The notes under the pieces: model-generated | What the model saw: the letters and a program-made list of their open reading frames with translations, nothing else | Databases searched by the model: none | What the model was told of the DNA's origin: nothing | Shown: one piece after another, positions 47,314 to 58,161 of the stretch | How the letters are laid out: each line of letters starts with the position of its first letter | How positions within the stretch are numbered: position 1 is the first letter of the stretch | Position numbers and translations under genes: made by a program | Source of the DNA: UBA10649 sp963749905 | GTDB taxonomy: Bacteria; Actinomycetota; Actinomycetes; S36-B12 | Reading direction: 5' to 3' | Assembly: GCA_963749905.1 (NCBI GenBank) | Contig: CAVVOF010000004.1 | Coordinates: 682,001-746,000, forward strand | DNA: 64,000 nucleotides

Positions 47314-48209
47314 TAGGACTCCTGACGGAGGTCGGCGCCGATGTCCAGCACCGGCGCTGAGTGGGTGAGGGCTCCGACCGCAAGGTAGTCGACACCGGTG
47401 CCGGCGACCTCGGCGGCCACGTCGAGGGAGAGGCCGCCCGACGCCTCCAGCCGGGCCCGGCCCGCGGTGCGCCGGACGGCCTCGCGCATCTGCTCGGGCG
47501 TGAAGTTGTCGAGCAGGACGAGGTCCGCGCCGGCCGCGAGGACCTCGTCGAGCTGGTCGAGCGAGTCCACCTCCACCTCGACGTCGATCCCGGGGAAGCG
47601 CTCGCGCACCGCTGCGAAGGCCTCGCCCACCCCACCAGCGGCCACCACATGGTTGTCCTTGACCAGTGCGGCGTCGGAGAGGGACATCCGGTGGTTGACG
47701 CCGCCGCCGCAGCGGACCGCGTACTTCTCCAGGCGTCGCATGCCCGGCGTGGTCTTGCGGGTGTCGCGGATCTCCGCATCGCTGCCCGCGATCGCGTCGA
47801 CCCACACTCGGGTCAGCGTCGCGATCCCGCTCAGGTGACCGAGCAGGTTCAGCGCAGGTCGCTCCGCCTGCAGGAGGTCATGCGTGCGACCCTGGACGGA
47901 CAGGACGACGTCGCCGGGAGCAACGCGGGCACCGTCGGCCGCGACCTGCGTGATGGTTCCGTCGTCGCCCGCCACGTAGGAGAAGACCGCGGCCGCGACG
48001 GGCACGCCCGCCACCACTCCGGCCCGGCGCGCGACCAGGTCCAGCACCGCGCGCTGCTCCGACGGGACGGTCGAGACCGTGGTCACGTCGACGCCCCCGT
48101 CGAGGTCCTCCTCGATCGCGAGCCTGATCAGCGCCTGCACTGCATCGACGTCCAGCCCAGCGGCCTCGAGTTGCTCTCGGATGTCCGACGCGATCGTGCC
48201 CTCGCCCAT
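47313..48209 (-). CDS. nadC: Nicotinate-nucleotide pyrophosphorylase (quinolinate phosphoribosyltransferase)
   Basis: Makes nicotinate mononucleotide from quinolinate and PRPP, 298 residues. Signatures: ERPALNLLGHLSGIAT, RDTRKTTPGMRRLEKYAVRCGGG, NHRMSLSDAALVKDNH, VEVEVDSLDQL and LEASGGLSLD. ATG 48209 overlaps the nadB stop. nadA is not in the window although nadB and nadC are adjacent. Confidence 0.95.
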
Positions 48210-49858
48210 CACTGCACTCCCCTCACCGGCTCCTCCTCCGTGTGGAGGCAGCCGTCTTCGTCGACGGTGGTGACCAGGTGCACCCGCCACCGCTCGTCGT
48301 CACGCTCCGGGTAGTCCTCGCGCCAGTGCGAGCCCCGCGTCTCGGTGCGCATGAGTGCCTGACGCACCAGCACGGTCGCGATCTGGTGCAGGTTCGACGT
48401 CTCCCAGTCCTCGGTCGACGGCGACGACCCGCGCGCGTCGGCGAGCAGGGCCAACTCGCCCTCCGCGACCAGCAGCGACTCCGCGCTGCGCAGCACGCCG
48501 GCATCCACGTCCATCACCTGCTGCATGGATCGACGCAGGACGTGCGGCACCAGGCCATCCGGCCCGGGCAGCGCCACGGGGTCACGGACGACCGCCACGT
48601 CCTCCTGCAGCGCGGTGACGATGCGCCGCGCGAAGACGAGGCCCTCGAGCAGGGAGTTGGAGGCGAGCCGGTTCGCGCCGTGGACGCCGGTGCACGCGAC
48701 CTCGCCACAGGCATACAGGCCGGGGATGCTCGCGCGACCCCAGATGTCAGTGCGCACGCCGCCGGACACGTAGTGCTGGGCCGGCGCCACCGGGATCAGA
48801 TCGGTGACCGGGTCGATGCCGCGCGAGCGGCAGGACTCCAGGATGGTCGGGAAGCGCTGCAGCCACGTGTCGGCGCCGAGCATCCGACCGTCCAGCCACA
48901 CGTGCGCGGAGCCCTCCTCCCGCATCCGGCGCATGATCGCCTTGGCCACCACGTCGCGCGGGGCGAGGTCGGCCAGCGGGTGCGCGCCGGCCATGAACGG
49001 CACGCCGGCCGAGTCGAGCAGGACGGCGCCCTCGCCGCGTACCGCCTCCGACACCAGCGGCTGCTGCCCCTGGGCGTGCGGTCCCAGCCACATGACCGTG
49101 GGGTGGAACTGCACGAACTCGAGGTCGGCGATGCGGGCACCGGCGCGCAGGGCGAGGGCCACGCCGTCACCCGTCGAGACGTATGGGTTCGTGGTCTGCC
49201 CGAACACCTGGCCGAAGCCGCCGGTCGCGAGGATCACCGTCGGGGCCAATGCCGCGCCGATGCCGTCGCGCTGCCCGGAGCCCATGACGTGCAGGGTGAC
49301 GCCCTGCGTCGCGCCGGTGTCGTCCAGGAGCAGGTCGAGGGCGAGCGCGTTCTCAACCACCTCGATGCCCGGGTCGAGCTGGACGGCGGCGACCAGGGCC
49401 CGGGAGATCTCCGCACCGGTCGCGTCGCCGCCCGCGTGGGCGATGCGGTCGCGGAGGTGCCCGCCTTCGCGGGTGAGGGCAATGGCCCCGCTGGCGTCCA
49501 TGTCGAAGCGCGCACCGATGTCGATGAGCTCGCGGACCGCCTGCGGGCCCTCCGTCACGAGCACGTGCACGGAGTCCTCATCGCAGAGCCCGACGCCCGC
49601 GACGAGGGTGTCCGTCTGGTGCTCCTCGGGGGAGTCCTCGTCCGAGAGGGCCGCGGCGATGCCGCCCTGCGCCCATCGGGTCGAGCCCTCGTTGACCTGC
49701 GCCTTGGTCACCAGCAGGACGGTGCGGCCGATGGCACGTGCCCTCAGCGCCGCCGTCAGGCCGGCGACTCCCGACCCGATGACGATGACGTCGGCGCGGG
49801 CGGACCAGCCGGGCTCAGCGGCCGTCAGTCGCCGGGGGATGCGAGTCGACGTGCTCAT
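48209..49858 (-). CDS. nadB: L-aspartate oxidase
   Basis: FAD flavoprotein oxidising aspartate to iminoaspartate for NAD synthesis, 549 residues. FAD fold VIVIGSGVAGLTAALRARA; GSTRWAQGGIAAAL; catalytic region QFHPTVMW and HYVSGGVRTDIWGRASIPGLYACGEVACTGVHGANRLASNSLLEGLVF (two His/Arg clusters). C-terminal helical domain ends with HWREDYPERDD. Typical of the family in all parts. ATGA overlap with panC. Confidence 0.95.
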   Translation of the reverse strand: MSTSTRIPRRLTAAEPGWSARADVIVIGSGVAGLTAALRARAIGRTVLLVTKAQVNEGSTRWAQGGIAAALSDEDSPEEHQTDTLVAGVGLCDEDSVHVLVTEGPQAVRELIDIGARFDMDASGAIALTREGGHLRDRIAHAGGDATGAEISRALVAAVQLDPGIEVVENALALDLLLDDTGATQGVTLHVMGSGQRDGIGAALAPTVILATGGFGQVFGQTTNPYVSTGDGVALALRAGARIADLEFVQFHPTVMWLGPHAQGQQPLVSEAVRGEGAVLLDSAGVPFMAGAHPLADLAPRDVVAKAIMRRMREEGSAHVWLDGRMLGADTWLQRFPTILESCRSRGIDPVTDLIPVAPAQHYVSGGVRTDIWGRASIPGLYACGEVACTGVHGANRLASNSLLEGLVFARRIVTALQEDVAVVRDPVALPGPDGLVPHVLRRSMQQVMDVDAGVLRSAESLLVAEGELALLADARGSSPSTEDWETSNLHQIATVLVRQALMRTETRGSHWREDYPERDDERWRVHLVTTVDEDGCLHTEEEPVRGVQ

Positions 49859-50700
49859 GGGCCAACGGTGACAGGGCGGTTGTCGATCAGCCGCGTCGCC
49901 CCCACGCGAACGGCGATGAGTGCCCGAGCCGGTCCGCGGTCGGGTGCGGGCCCGAGATCCGGGTCGGTGATCACCAGGTAGTCGAGCGCGATGTCGGGCG
50001 TCGCATCGAGGAGGGCGATGCCGGCCGCAGTAGCGCTGGCGACGCCTGCGATCGCGTGCTCCTCGACCTGGTCGAGCGCGCGCGGCACGGTCGCGGCGAC
50101 GCGTCGCTGATCGGTCGTCAGGTAGCGGTTGCGGCTGCTCAGCGCCAGCCCGTCCGCCTCGCGGACCGTCGGCACGCCCACGACGTCGACGGGCAGGTTC
50201 AGGTCGGCGACCATGCGACGGATCAGCACCAGTTGCTGGTAGTCCTTCTCCCCGAACAGCGCCACGTCGGGACGGGTCATCCCCATCAGCTTCGCGACGA
50301 CCGTCAGCACGCCGCGGAAGTGCCCCGAGCGCACCGCGCCCTCGAGGACGTCGCCGAGGGGACCCGGGTCGATGGTCACGCTGTCCGGGCCGAAGCCGCA
50401 CGTCGGCCCGTAGACCTCGACCGCCTCGGGCGCGAAGACGACGTCGGCGCCGGCGGCCTCCGCAATGGCCACGTCGGCCTCGAGGGTGCGGGGGTAGCGC
50501 TCGAAGTCCTCGCCCTCGCCGAACTGCGTCGGGTTGACGAAGTCGGTCAGGATCACCGTGCCCGACGGCCCGACGAGGGCTCGCGCCCGGCGCACGAGCT
50601 CGGCATGGCCGTCGTGCAGCGCGCCCATCGTCATGACGACCGCGCGCCGGCCGTCAGACTCCCCGCCGCGCACGCCGGCGATGGTGTGCTCGACCCTCAC
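49855..50700 (-). CDS. panC: Pantothenate synthetase
   Basis: Condenses pantoate and beta-alanine using ATP, 281 residues. VVMTMGALHDGHAELVRRAR (HxGH ATP site), FVNPTQFGEGEDFERYPRT, LFGEKDYQQLVLIRRMV, and SSRNRYLT are all present. The usual MPTMGALHEGH is slightly altered (TMGALHDGH). GTG start overlapping the DUF2520 stop. No panB or panD here. Confidence 0.94.
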   Translation of the reverse strand: MRVEHTIAGVRGGESDGRRAVVMTMGALHDGHAELVRRARALVGPSGTVILTDFVNPTQFGEGEDFERYPRTLEADVAIAEAAGADVVFAPEAVEVYGPTCGFGPDSVTIDPGPLGDVLEGAVRSGHFRGVLTVVAKLMGMTRPDVALFGEKDYQQLVLIRRMVADLNLPVDVVGVPTVREADGLALSSRNRYLTTDQRRVAATVPRALDQVEEHAIAGVASATAAGIALLDATPDIALDYLVITDPDLGPAPDRGPARALIAVRVGATRLIDNRPVTVGP

Positions 50701-51590
50701 CTGTCCCCGCCCTTCTCCGCCAGCACCTCGAGCAGCGACTGCGCCGCGGAGAGGTCGAGCAGGCCGGCTGCCATGGCTCGATCCGCGGTCAGGCGCGCGA
50801 GCGCGCGGTACGCGTCGACGACGACCGGCGACTGCTCGCTGATGCTCTCGAGATGGTCGGCCACCGTGCGGGCGTCGCCGCGGGCAACCGGGCCGGTCAG
50901 CGCCGTGTCGCCGTGCCGCAGCGCATTGTCGAGGGAGGCGCTGAGCAGGGGCGCCATGAGGCGCGCGGGATCGGCGATGCCCGCGCGGTCGAGCATCTCG
51001 AGGGACTGGACGACGACGGTCATCAGGTAGTTCGCGCCGAACACGATCGCCGCGTGGTAGATCGCGCGCGCAGACTCGGGGATCCACACCGGCTCCCCGC
51101 CCATCTCCACGACCAGTGCCTCCGCGACCGGTCGCACGGGCTCGGCAGACGTCACGCCGAACGGGCAGTCCGCGAGCCGGGCCAGATCGACACTCGTCCC
51201 GGTGAAGGTCATGACCGGATGCACGGCGAGCGGGATGGCCCCCACGCGCGCCGCGGCCGCGAGCACCTCGATGCCGTAGCGCCCCGACGGGTGGAGCACG
51301 AACTGTCCGGCATGAATGGCGCCGGTCTCGACCAGTCCGGACACCAGCCCCGGGAGCACGTCGTCCGGGACGGCCAGCACGACCAGGTCGGCGTCGACGG
51401 CGACGTCGGGAGCGGGCCGGATCGGCACCCCGGGCAGCAGCGCCTCCGCGCGCAGCCGCGACAGGTCCGAGACGGCGGAGACGGCGATCAGGTCGTGGCC
51501 CGCGCGGCGCAGGGCGGCACCCAGCACCGAGCCGACCCGGCCGGCGCCGACGATCCCCACCCGCAGCCGCGGGGGACCCGACATGCTCAC
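50697..51590 (-). CDS. Rossmann-like and DUF2520 domain protein
   Basis: 297 residues. N-terminal NAD(P)-type Rossmann fold VGIVGAGRVGSVLGAALRRAGH with VVLAVPDDVLPGLV, and a C-terminal helical DUF2520 domain with VHPVMTFTG, AIYHAAIVFGANYLMTVV and a conserved ALTGPVARGD. The fold is that of ketopantoate-reductase-like dehydrogenases, and the gene is routinely found directly upstream of panC in actinobacteria, so a role near pantoate metabolism is plausible but unproven. Start is GTG 51590 or ATG 51584. Confidence 0.85.
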   Translation of the reverse strand: MSMSGPPRLRVGIVGAGRVGSVLGAALRRAGHDLIAVSAVSDLSRLRAEALLPGVPIRPAPDVAVDADLVVLAVPDDVLPGLVSGLVETGAIHAGQFVLHPSGRYGIEVLAAAARVGAIPLAVHPVMTFTGTSVDLARLADCPFGVTSAEPVRPVAEALVVEMGGEPVWIPESARAIYHAAIVFGANYLMTVVVQSLEMLDRAGIADPARLMAPLLSASLDNALRHGDTALTGPVARGDARTVADHLESISEQSPVVVDAYRALARLTADRAMAAGLLDLSAAQSLLEVLAEKGGDR

Positions 51591-51662
51591 CCGAGGCAGC
51601 GTAGACCGCGACCGCCCGCCGGCACCGGCCGGTTGCGCGATGGGTACTGGCACGATGTCGGG

Positions 51663-52787
51663 GTGTCCATGCGGCGGCAGTTCGGGATCGGCATGGCGGC
51701 GTACCTCCCCGATCACGAGCCGCTGCCGCTGGCGACCCATCATCCGGTGGCGAATCCGGGGTTCGGACTCACGCTCGACGTCGTCGACGGACGGGTGGTC
51801 GCGGCCGACGTGCAGCCGGGGCTGATGCATCGCAGCGCGGAGAAGCTGCTGGAGTCACGGGACTGGCGGCAGGGCCTCGCGCTGGCGAACCGGCACGACT
51901 GGCTGTCCGCCGCGTCGTCGGAGATCGGGATGGCGCTGACCTACGAGGCGGCACTCGGCATCTCGCCGCCGCCCCGGGCCACCTGGATCCGCACCCTGAT
52001 GGCCGAGATGAACCGGATCAGCGCGGCGCTCGCGTTCCTCGCCCCGGTCGCGGGCCGCGAGCGGCCGGGAGCCGAGGCACTGCGCGAGCGGTTGACGCTG
52101 CTGCTGGAGGCCACGACCGGGGCACGCGTGCATCCGGTGTTCTGCCGGATCGGCGGCGTCGCGGGCGATCTCGACGACGAGCTGCTGGCGGCCTATGAGG
52201 AGTCCGCGCGGGCGGTGCTTGCCGGGATCCCCGCAGTGGCCGATGCGGTCGCCGCGGCGACCGGGGAGCTGGCCGGCGTCGGGGTGCTCTCACGGGAGCA
52301 GGCGATCGAACTCGGGCTGAGCGGCCCGGTCGCGCGGGCCAGCGGACTCGACCGCGACCTGCGGCGGGATGAGCCGTACCTGGCCTACGGGGAATTGACG
52401 GAGCTGATCGAGGTGCCGGTCGGCTCGGCGGGCGATGTGCCGTCGCGCTACGCGGTACTGGCCGAGCAGGTGCCGGTCTCCGCCCGGCTGGCGCTCGCGT
52501 GCGTCGAGCAGTTGCTGGACATGGGTGAGGGGCCGATCGACGTGCGGCTGCCCAAGGTGGTGCGGATCCCGGAGGGGATGACGTACGTGGCGATGGAGGG
52601 ACCGATCGGGGTCACCGGCTGCCTGCTGGTCGGGGGCGGCGACAAGTACCCGGTGCGGCTGAAGATCCGGTCCGCGTCGTTCGCGACGCTGCAGGCCCTC
52701 GGCCCGGCACTGGTCGGGACGCCGGTGGAGCGGGTGGCCGACGTGGTGATGTCGATGCCCGCCGTGATGGGTGACGTCGACCGCTGA
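51663..52787 (+). CDS. Orphan NuoD-like protein (complex I 49-kDa subunit / hydrogenase large-subunit fold)
   Basis: 374 residues related to NuoD: GLMHRSAEKLLESRDWRQGLALANRHDWLSAASSEIGMALTYEAALGISPPPRATWIRTLMAEMNRI follows the NuoD pattern H-R-G-x-E-K...R-x-D-Y...LG-I-x-P-P-R-A (quoted in parts here). It is alone, with no other nuo genes. The quinone-site residues differ: the motif HPxxHG reads HPVANPG, and the Tyr of R-x-D-Y-V-S is Trp80. Central parts (RVHPVFCRIGGVAGDLDDELL, LSGPVARASGLDRDLRRDEPY) resemble NuoD as well. Such singletons are annotated NADH dehydrogenase subunit D-related; electron transfer is doubtful. Start is GTG 51663 or ATG 51669. Confidence 0.75.
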   Translation: MSMRRQFGIGMAAYLPDHEPLPLATHHPVANPGFGLTLDVVDGRVVAADVQPGLMHRSAEKLLESRDWRQGLALANRHDWLSAASSEIGMALTYEAALGISPPPRATWIRTLMAEMNRISAALAFLAPVAGRERPGAEALRERLTLLLEATTGARVHPVFCRIGGVAGDLDDELLAAYEESARAVLAGIPAVADAVAAATGELAGVGVLSREQAIELGLSGPVARASGLDRDLRRDEPYLAYGELTELIEVPVGSAGDVPSRYAVLAEQVPVSARLALACVEQLLDMGEGPIDVRLPKVVRIPEGMTYVAMEGPIGVTGCLLVGGGDKYPVRLKIRSASFATLQALGPALVGTPVERVADVVMSMPAVMGDVDR

Positions 52788-52801
52788 CGCGCGGAACCCT
52801 C

Positions 52802-52871
52802 CCCCGTCTGTCTTGAGGTTGGTGGTCGCAAAACGTACGTTTTGCGACCACCAACCTCAAGACAGACGGGG
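52802..52871. terminator. 70-bp perfect palindrome between convergent genes
   Basis: Positions 52802-52836 and 52837-52871 are exact reverse complements with no spacer (centre AAAACGT/ACGTTTT). It lies 15 bp after the NuoD-like stop and 20 bp before the stop of the opposite gene. As RNA either strand would form a 30-plus-bp hairpin; a bidirectional terminator is the natural reading. Confidence 0.75.
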
Positions 52872-52891
52872 ACAGACCGGGGGTAAGGGGG

Positions 52892-53182
52892 CTACTCCTC
52901 GCCGTGGTCGCGGAGGTAGGTCACGAACCGGGCCCGCAGCAGCGACTCCGTCGTCTCGTCCAGCTGCTTGTCACCGACCATCTCGCGCCACGCCCGGACG
53001 CTCTCGATGATCGTCCCGCCGACGGCCCCCAGGTCGCCGCCCTCGCCCTCGATCGCCTGCATCCCGGGCATGTGCGAGAACAGGTCCGTGAAGAAGCCGA
53101 CGTCCAGATGGTGCTCCGCGCGCTTGAAGGCGCGCTCCCGCAACTCGTCGAACGGCAGGTCTTCGAGGGCGACGTCGCTCAT
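52892..53182 (-). CDS. Conserved actinobacterial small protein, unknown function
   Basis: 96 residues, helical and acidic: LPFDELRERAFKRAEHHLDVGFFTDLFSHMPGM, then a Gly-rich linker and TTESLLRARFVTYLRDHGEE. The elements LGFF-x-x-LF-x-HMP and LLRARF recur in similar small proteins next to the folate operon of actinobacteria, as far as I recall. No membrane or metal motif. Last gene of the ftsH-fol series, 9 bp after DUF3180. Confidence 0.65.
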   Translation of the reverse strand: MSDVALEDLPFDELRERAFKRAEHHLDVGFFTDLFSHMPGMQAIEGEGGDLGAVGGTIIESVRAWREMVGDKQLDETTESLLRARFVTYLRDHGEE

Positions 53183-53191
53183 GCCCGCAGC

Positions 53192-53677
53192 CTATTGCCC
53201 CGCCGGACCCTGGGGTGGGTCGCCGGGGCCCACCGGCAGCCGGCACACGTGCTCCAGCCAGAGGGCCGCCACGACCAGCGCCAGCGCCCCGAGCGAGCAG
53301 GCGGTCGCGGCCCAGAAGGTCCGCAGGCCCGACTCGGTGGCGAGGCTCGGCACCATCGCCACCGCGATCCCCGTGTAGAGCCCGAGCACCAGGGCCCCGA
53401 TCCGAGACGCGGCCATCGCCAGCGCGGCCGACCGGGCCGCCACGATCGGATCCATCGGCTTGGTGCCGGGATGGTGCGCCAGCCGCGGCTTCGACGACCA
53501 TGCCCAGTAGGCGACGGCGCCCGCGACCAGCCAGATCGAGCCGGCCGCCAGCCACGGGACCGCCAGCAGGCGACCGGACCACGAGTCCACCACCTGGACG
53601 ACGCCCCAGCCCACCGCCGCGCTCACCACCGCGATCCCGACGAGCAGGCGGATGCGGGTCGGCTGCATGGCGTTCAT
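53192..53677 (-). CDS. DUF3180 membrane protein
   Basis: 161 residues with four membrane helices in two pairs: LLVGIAVVSAAVGWGVVQVV, LAVPWLAAGSIWLVAGAVAYWAW, then RIGALVLGLYTGIAVAMVP and ACSLGALALVVAALWLEHVCRLP. The loop PMDPIVAARSAALAMAASRIGA is the conserved part of DUF3180, always found after folK in actinobacteria. Function unknown. ATGA overlap with folK. Confidence 0.88.
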   Translation of the reverse strand: MNAMQPTRIRLLVGIAVVSAAVGWGVVQVVDSWSGRLLAVPWLAAGSIWLVAGAVAYWAWSSKPRLAHHPGTKPMDPIVAARSAALAMAASRIGALVLGLYTGIAVAMVPSLATESGLRTFWAATACSLGALALVVAALWLEHVCRLPVGPGDPPQGPAGQ

Positions 53678-54192
53678 CGCGACTCCCCCACGGGCAGCGT
53701 CAGCCTCACGGATGACGGGCGAACGCCGTCCGACCCCACCACGCGAACCAGGTCCCGGACCGGGCCCGACCCGACCAGCACCGCCTCGGGGTCCACCTCC
53801 GCCCACGGGACGAGCACGAAGGCACGCTCGTGCGCCCGCGGGTGCGGGATGACGAGGTCGGGCGTGTCCACGCGCTCATCGCCGAGCGCGATGATGTCGA
53901 CGTCCAGGGTGCGGGGACCCCACCGGACGTCCCGGGTCCGGTGCCACGACTGCTCGACGCCTTGGGTGGCCGCCAGCAGCTCCTCGGGAGTCAGACTCGT
54001 CCGCGCCAGGACGATGGCATTGAGGTAGCACTTCTGCTCAGGCCCACCGACCGGGTCGGTCTCGTAGACCGACGACACCGCGAACGGCTCCAGGCCGGCC
54101 ACGCCGCGGAGATCGTCCACGGCCCCCTGCAGGATCGCGGCGGAGTCCCCCAGGTTCGAGCCCAGTGCGAGGACGGCGACGACCTCAGTCAT
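53674..54192 (-). CDS. folK: 6-hydroxymethyl-7,8-dihydropterin pyrophosphokinase (HPPK)
   Basis: Activates hydroxymethyldihydropterin with ATP for dihydropteroate synthesis. 172 residues. LALGSNLGDSAAILQGAV, VYETDPVGGPEQKCYLNAI, WGPRTLDVDIIALG (metal Asp pair) and IPHPRAHERAFVLVPWAEV are all canonical. Overlaps folB by 8 bp. Confidence 0.95.
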   Translation of the reverse strand: MTEVVAVLALGSNLGDSAAILQGAVDDLRGVAGLEPFAVSSVYETDPVGGPEQKCYLNAIVLARTSLTPEELLAATQGVEQSWHRTRDVRWGPRTLDVDIIALGDERVDTPDLVIPHPRAHERAFVLVPWAEVDPEAVLVGSGPVRDLVRVVGSDGVRPSSVRLTLPVGESR

Positions 54193-54565
54193 CGGCCCTG
54201 CCCGAGTCACGTCCGCGCACGATGCGCAGTTCCACATCGGTGAACGGCACCGGGATGGGCGCATGGGGCTTGTGCACGGTGACGGCCACCCGGGCGACGC
54301 CCGTGAACGCCAGGCATGCGTCGGCGATCCGCTCGGCGAGCGTCTCCACGAGATCCACCGGCTCCCCCACGATCACGGCATGCACGGCGACGGCGACCGC
54401 GCCGTAGTCGACGGTGTCGGCGAGGTCATCCGAGTCCGCCGCCGGGGCGGTGCTCACGTCGAGGACCACGTCGACGATGAACTCCTGCCCGTCCGCCCGT
54501 TCATGCTGGAAGACGCCGTGATGACCCTGCCCACGGATCCCCAGGATGGCGATCTGGTCGCTCAT
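54185..54565 (-). CDS. folB: Dihydroneopterin aldolase
   Basis: 126-residue tunnel-fold enzyme converting dihydroneopterin to hydroxymethyldihydropterin and glycolaldehyde. GIRGQGHHGVFQHERADGQEFIVDV carries the catalytic region, TVDYGAVAVAVHAVIVGEPVDLVETLAERIAD the substrate Glu and VTVHKPHAPIPVPFTDVEL the catalytic Lys. ATGA overlap with folP. Confidence 0.95.
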   Translation of the reverse strand: MSDQIAILGIRGQGHHGVFQHERADGQEFIVDVVLDVSTAPAADSDDLADTVDYGAVAVAVHAVIVGEPVDLVETLAERIADACLAFTGVARVAVTVHKPHAPIPVPFTDVELRIVRGRDSGRADD

Positions 54566-55416
54566 GCACTCCCCCTTCGCCAGGCCGCCGCGACGCGCAC
54601 CGCGTCGGCGCTGCCGGCAACGTCGTGCACCCGCACCGCCCACGCGCCCAGGTAGGCCGTGATCGCGGTGATCGCGGCGGTCGCGTCATCGCGCCCCTCC
54701 AACGACCTCGGCGCGTCGCCGTCGGCCAGCAGGGAGCCGAGGAACCGCTTGCGCGACGCCCCCACCAGCACGGGGAAGCCGCCCGCGACGAGGGTCGGCA
54801 GGGCCTCGAGCAGACGCCAGTTGTGGTCGGCCTCCTTGGCGAAGCCGAGGCCGGGATCGAGCACGATGCGATCCGGCCCCAGTCCGGCGGCGTCGGCCGC
54901 AGCCACCCGCGCCGCAAGCTCCGCGACTACCTCGCCGACCACGTCGTCGTACTCGGCATGCCGGTCCATCCGATCGCTGTGCGCGCGCCAGTGCATCGCC
55001 ACGTACGGCACGGAGAGCGCGGCCACGGTGCAATACATGTCCGGGTCGGCCAGCCCGCCGCTGACGTCGTTGACGAGGCAGGCACCCGCCGAGACGGCCG
55101 CCGCAGCAGTGGCGGCGTGCATGGTGTCGATGCTGACGTGGATGCCGGCATCGACCAGTCCGGCGATGACCGGGAGAACCCGCTCGCGCTCGATCTCCCC
55201 GCCGACGCGGCTGGCGCCCGGCCGGGTCGACTCGCCACCGACGTCGATCAGGTCGGCGCCGAGCTCGCGCATCCGCAGTCCGTGGGCAACCGCCGCGTCC
55301 GCGTCGAGGTAGCGGCCGCCGTCGGAGAACGAGTCGGGCGTGACGTTCAGGACACCCATCACGAGCGTCCGATCGAGGTGGGCGAGATCGTCGGGGAGCC
55401 CGGCCGGCCGGTGCAT
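54562..55416 (-). CDS. folP: Dihydropteroate synthase
   Basis: Joins the pterin pyrophosphate with p-aminobenzoate; sulfonamide target. 284 residues, TIM barrel: VMGVLNVTPDSFSDGG, DVGGESTRPGASRV, VSIDTMHAATA, VNDVSGGLADPDM, LDPGLGFAKEADHNW and VGASRKRFLG. The start ATG shares one base with the folE stop (TGATG). Confidence 0.96.
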   Translation of the reverse strand: MHRPAGLPDDLAHLDRTLVMGVLNVTPDSFSDGGRYLDADAAVAHGLRMRELGADLIDVGGESTRPGASRVGGEIERERVLPVIAGLVDAGIHVSIDTMHAATAAAAVSAGACLVNDVSGGLADPDMYCTVAALSVPYVAMHWRAHSDRMDRHAEYDDVVGEVVAELAARVAAADAAGLGPDRIVLDPGLGFAKEADHNWRLLEALPTLVAGGFPVLVGASRKRFLGSLLADGDAPRSLEGRDDATAAITAITAYLGAWAVRVHDVAGSADAVRVAAAWRRGSA

Positions 55417-56027
55417 CAGCGGCCCAGGATCAGCGACATGGCCTCCGCACGAGTGGCCGGTTCGCGGAGGCTGCCGCGCACCGCGCTCGTGACCGTCTTG
55501 GCGCCGGGCTTGCGGACGCCGCGCATCGACATGCACAGGTGCTCGGCCTCGAGGACGACGATCGCGCCGCGCGGCTCCAGGATCCGCACCAGCGAGTCGG
55601 CGATCTGCGTCGTCAGCCGCTCCTGGACCTGCGGCCGCTTCGCGAACACGTCCACCAGCCGCGCCAGCTTCGACAGGCCGGTGATCCGCCCGTTCTCGTT
55701 GGGGATGTAGCCGATGTGCGCCACGCCGTGGAAGGGCACCAGATGGTGCTCGCACGTGCTGTACAGCTCGATGTCCCTGACCAGCACCATCTCGTCGTGG
55801 CCGATGTCGAACGTCGTCGTCAGCACGTCATCGGGCGCCATGTGCAGGCCGCGGAACATCTCCGCATACGCCCGGGCCACGCGCGCAGGGGTGTCACGCA
55901 GGCCGTCGCGGTTCGGGTCCTCCCCGATCGCCACGAGCAGGTCGCGGACCGCCCGTTCGGCAAGCGCCGAGTCGAACGCCGCGGCTGGAGCGTCCTCCGG
56001 AACGGTCACGGGATCGATACCGGTCAT
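55416..56027 (-). CDS. folE: GTP cyclohydrolase I
   Basis: First step of folate synthesis, GTP to dihydroneopterin triphosphate. 203 residues. Zinc/substrate motif STCEHHLVPFHGVAHIGYIP, GLSKLARLVDVFAKRPQVQERLT, and the C-terminal EAEHLCMSMRGVRKPGA with the third zinc ligand. ATG 56027, 13 bp after ftsH. Confidence 0.96.
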   Translation of the reverse strand: MTGIDPVTVPEDAPAAAFDSALAERAVRDLLVAIGEDPNRDGLRDTPARVARAYAEMFRGLHMAPDDVLTTTFDIGHDEMVLVRDIELYSTCEHHLVPFHGVAHIGYIPNENGRITGLSKLARLVDVFAKRPQVQERLTTQIADSLVRILEPRGAIVVLEAEHLCMSMRGVRKPGAKTVTSAVRGSLREPATRAEAMSLILGR

Positions 56028-56040
56028 GCGCAGCGGCCGG

Positions 56041-58068
<2,028 letters not shown>

Positions 58069-58119
58069 CGCCTCACGGTACTACGCGCCCATATACGCCA
58101 CTAATCGCGCAGTGGAACG

Positions 58120-58159
58120 GGGATGACGCCCTCGGCGAACACGACGAGGGCGTCATCCC
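58120..58159 (-). terminator. Stem-loop downstream of the persulfide operon
   Basis: Exact 15-bp arms (GGGATGACGCCCTCG at 58120-58134, complement at 58145-58159) with a 10-base loop, starting two bases after the stop of the MBL-rhodanese gene and ending 51 bp before the ftsH start. It probably separates the two operons. Confidence 0.7.
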
Positions 58160-58161
58160 GA

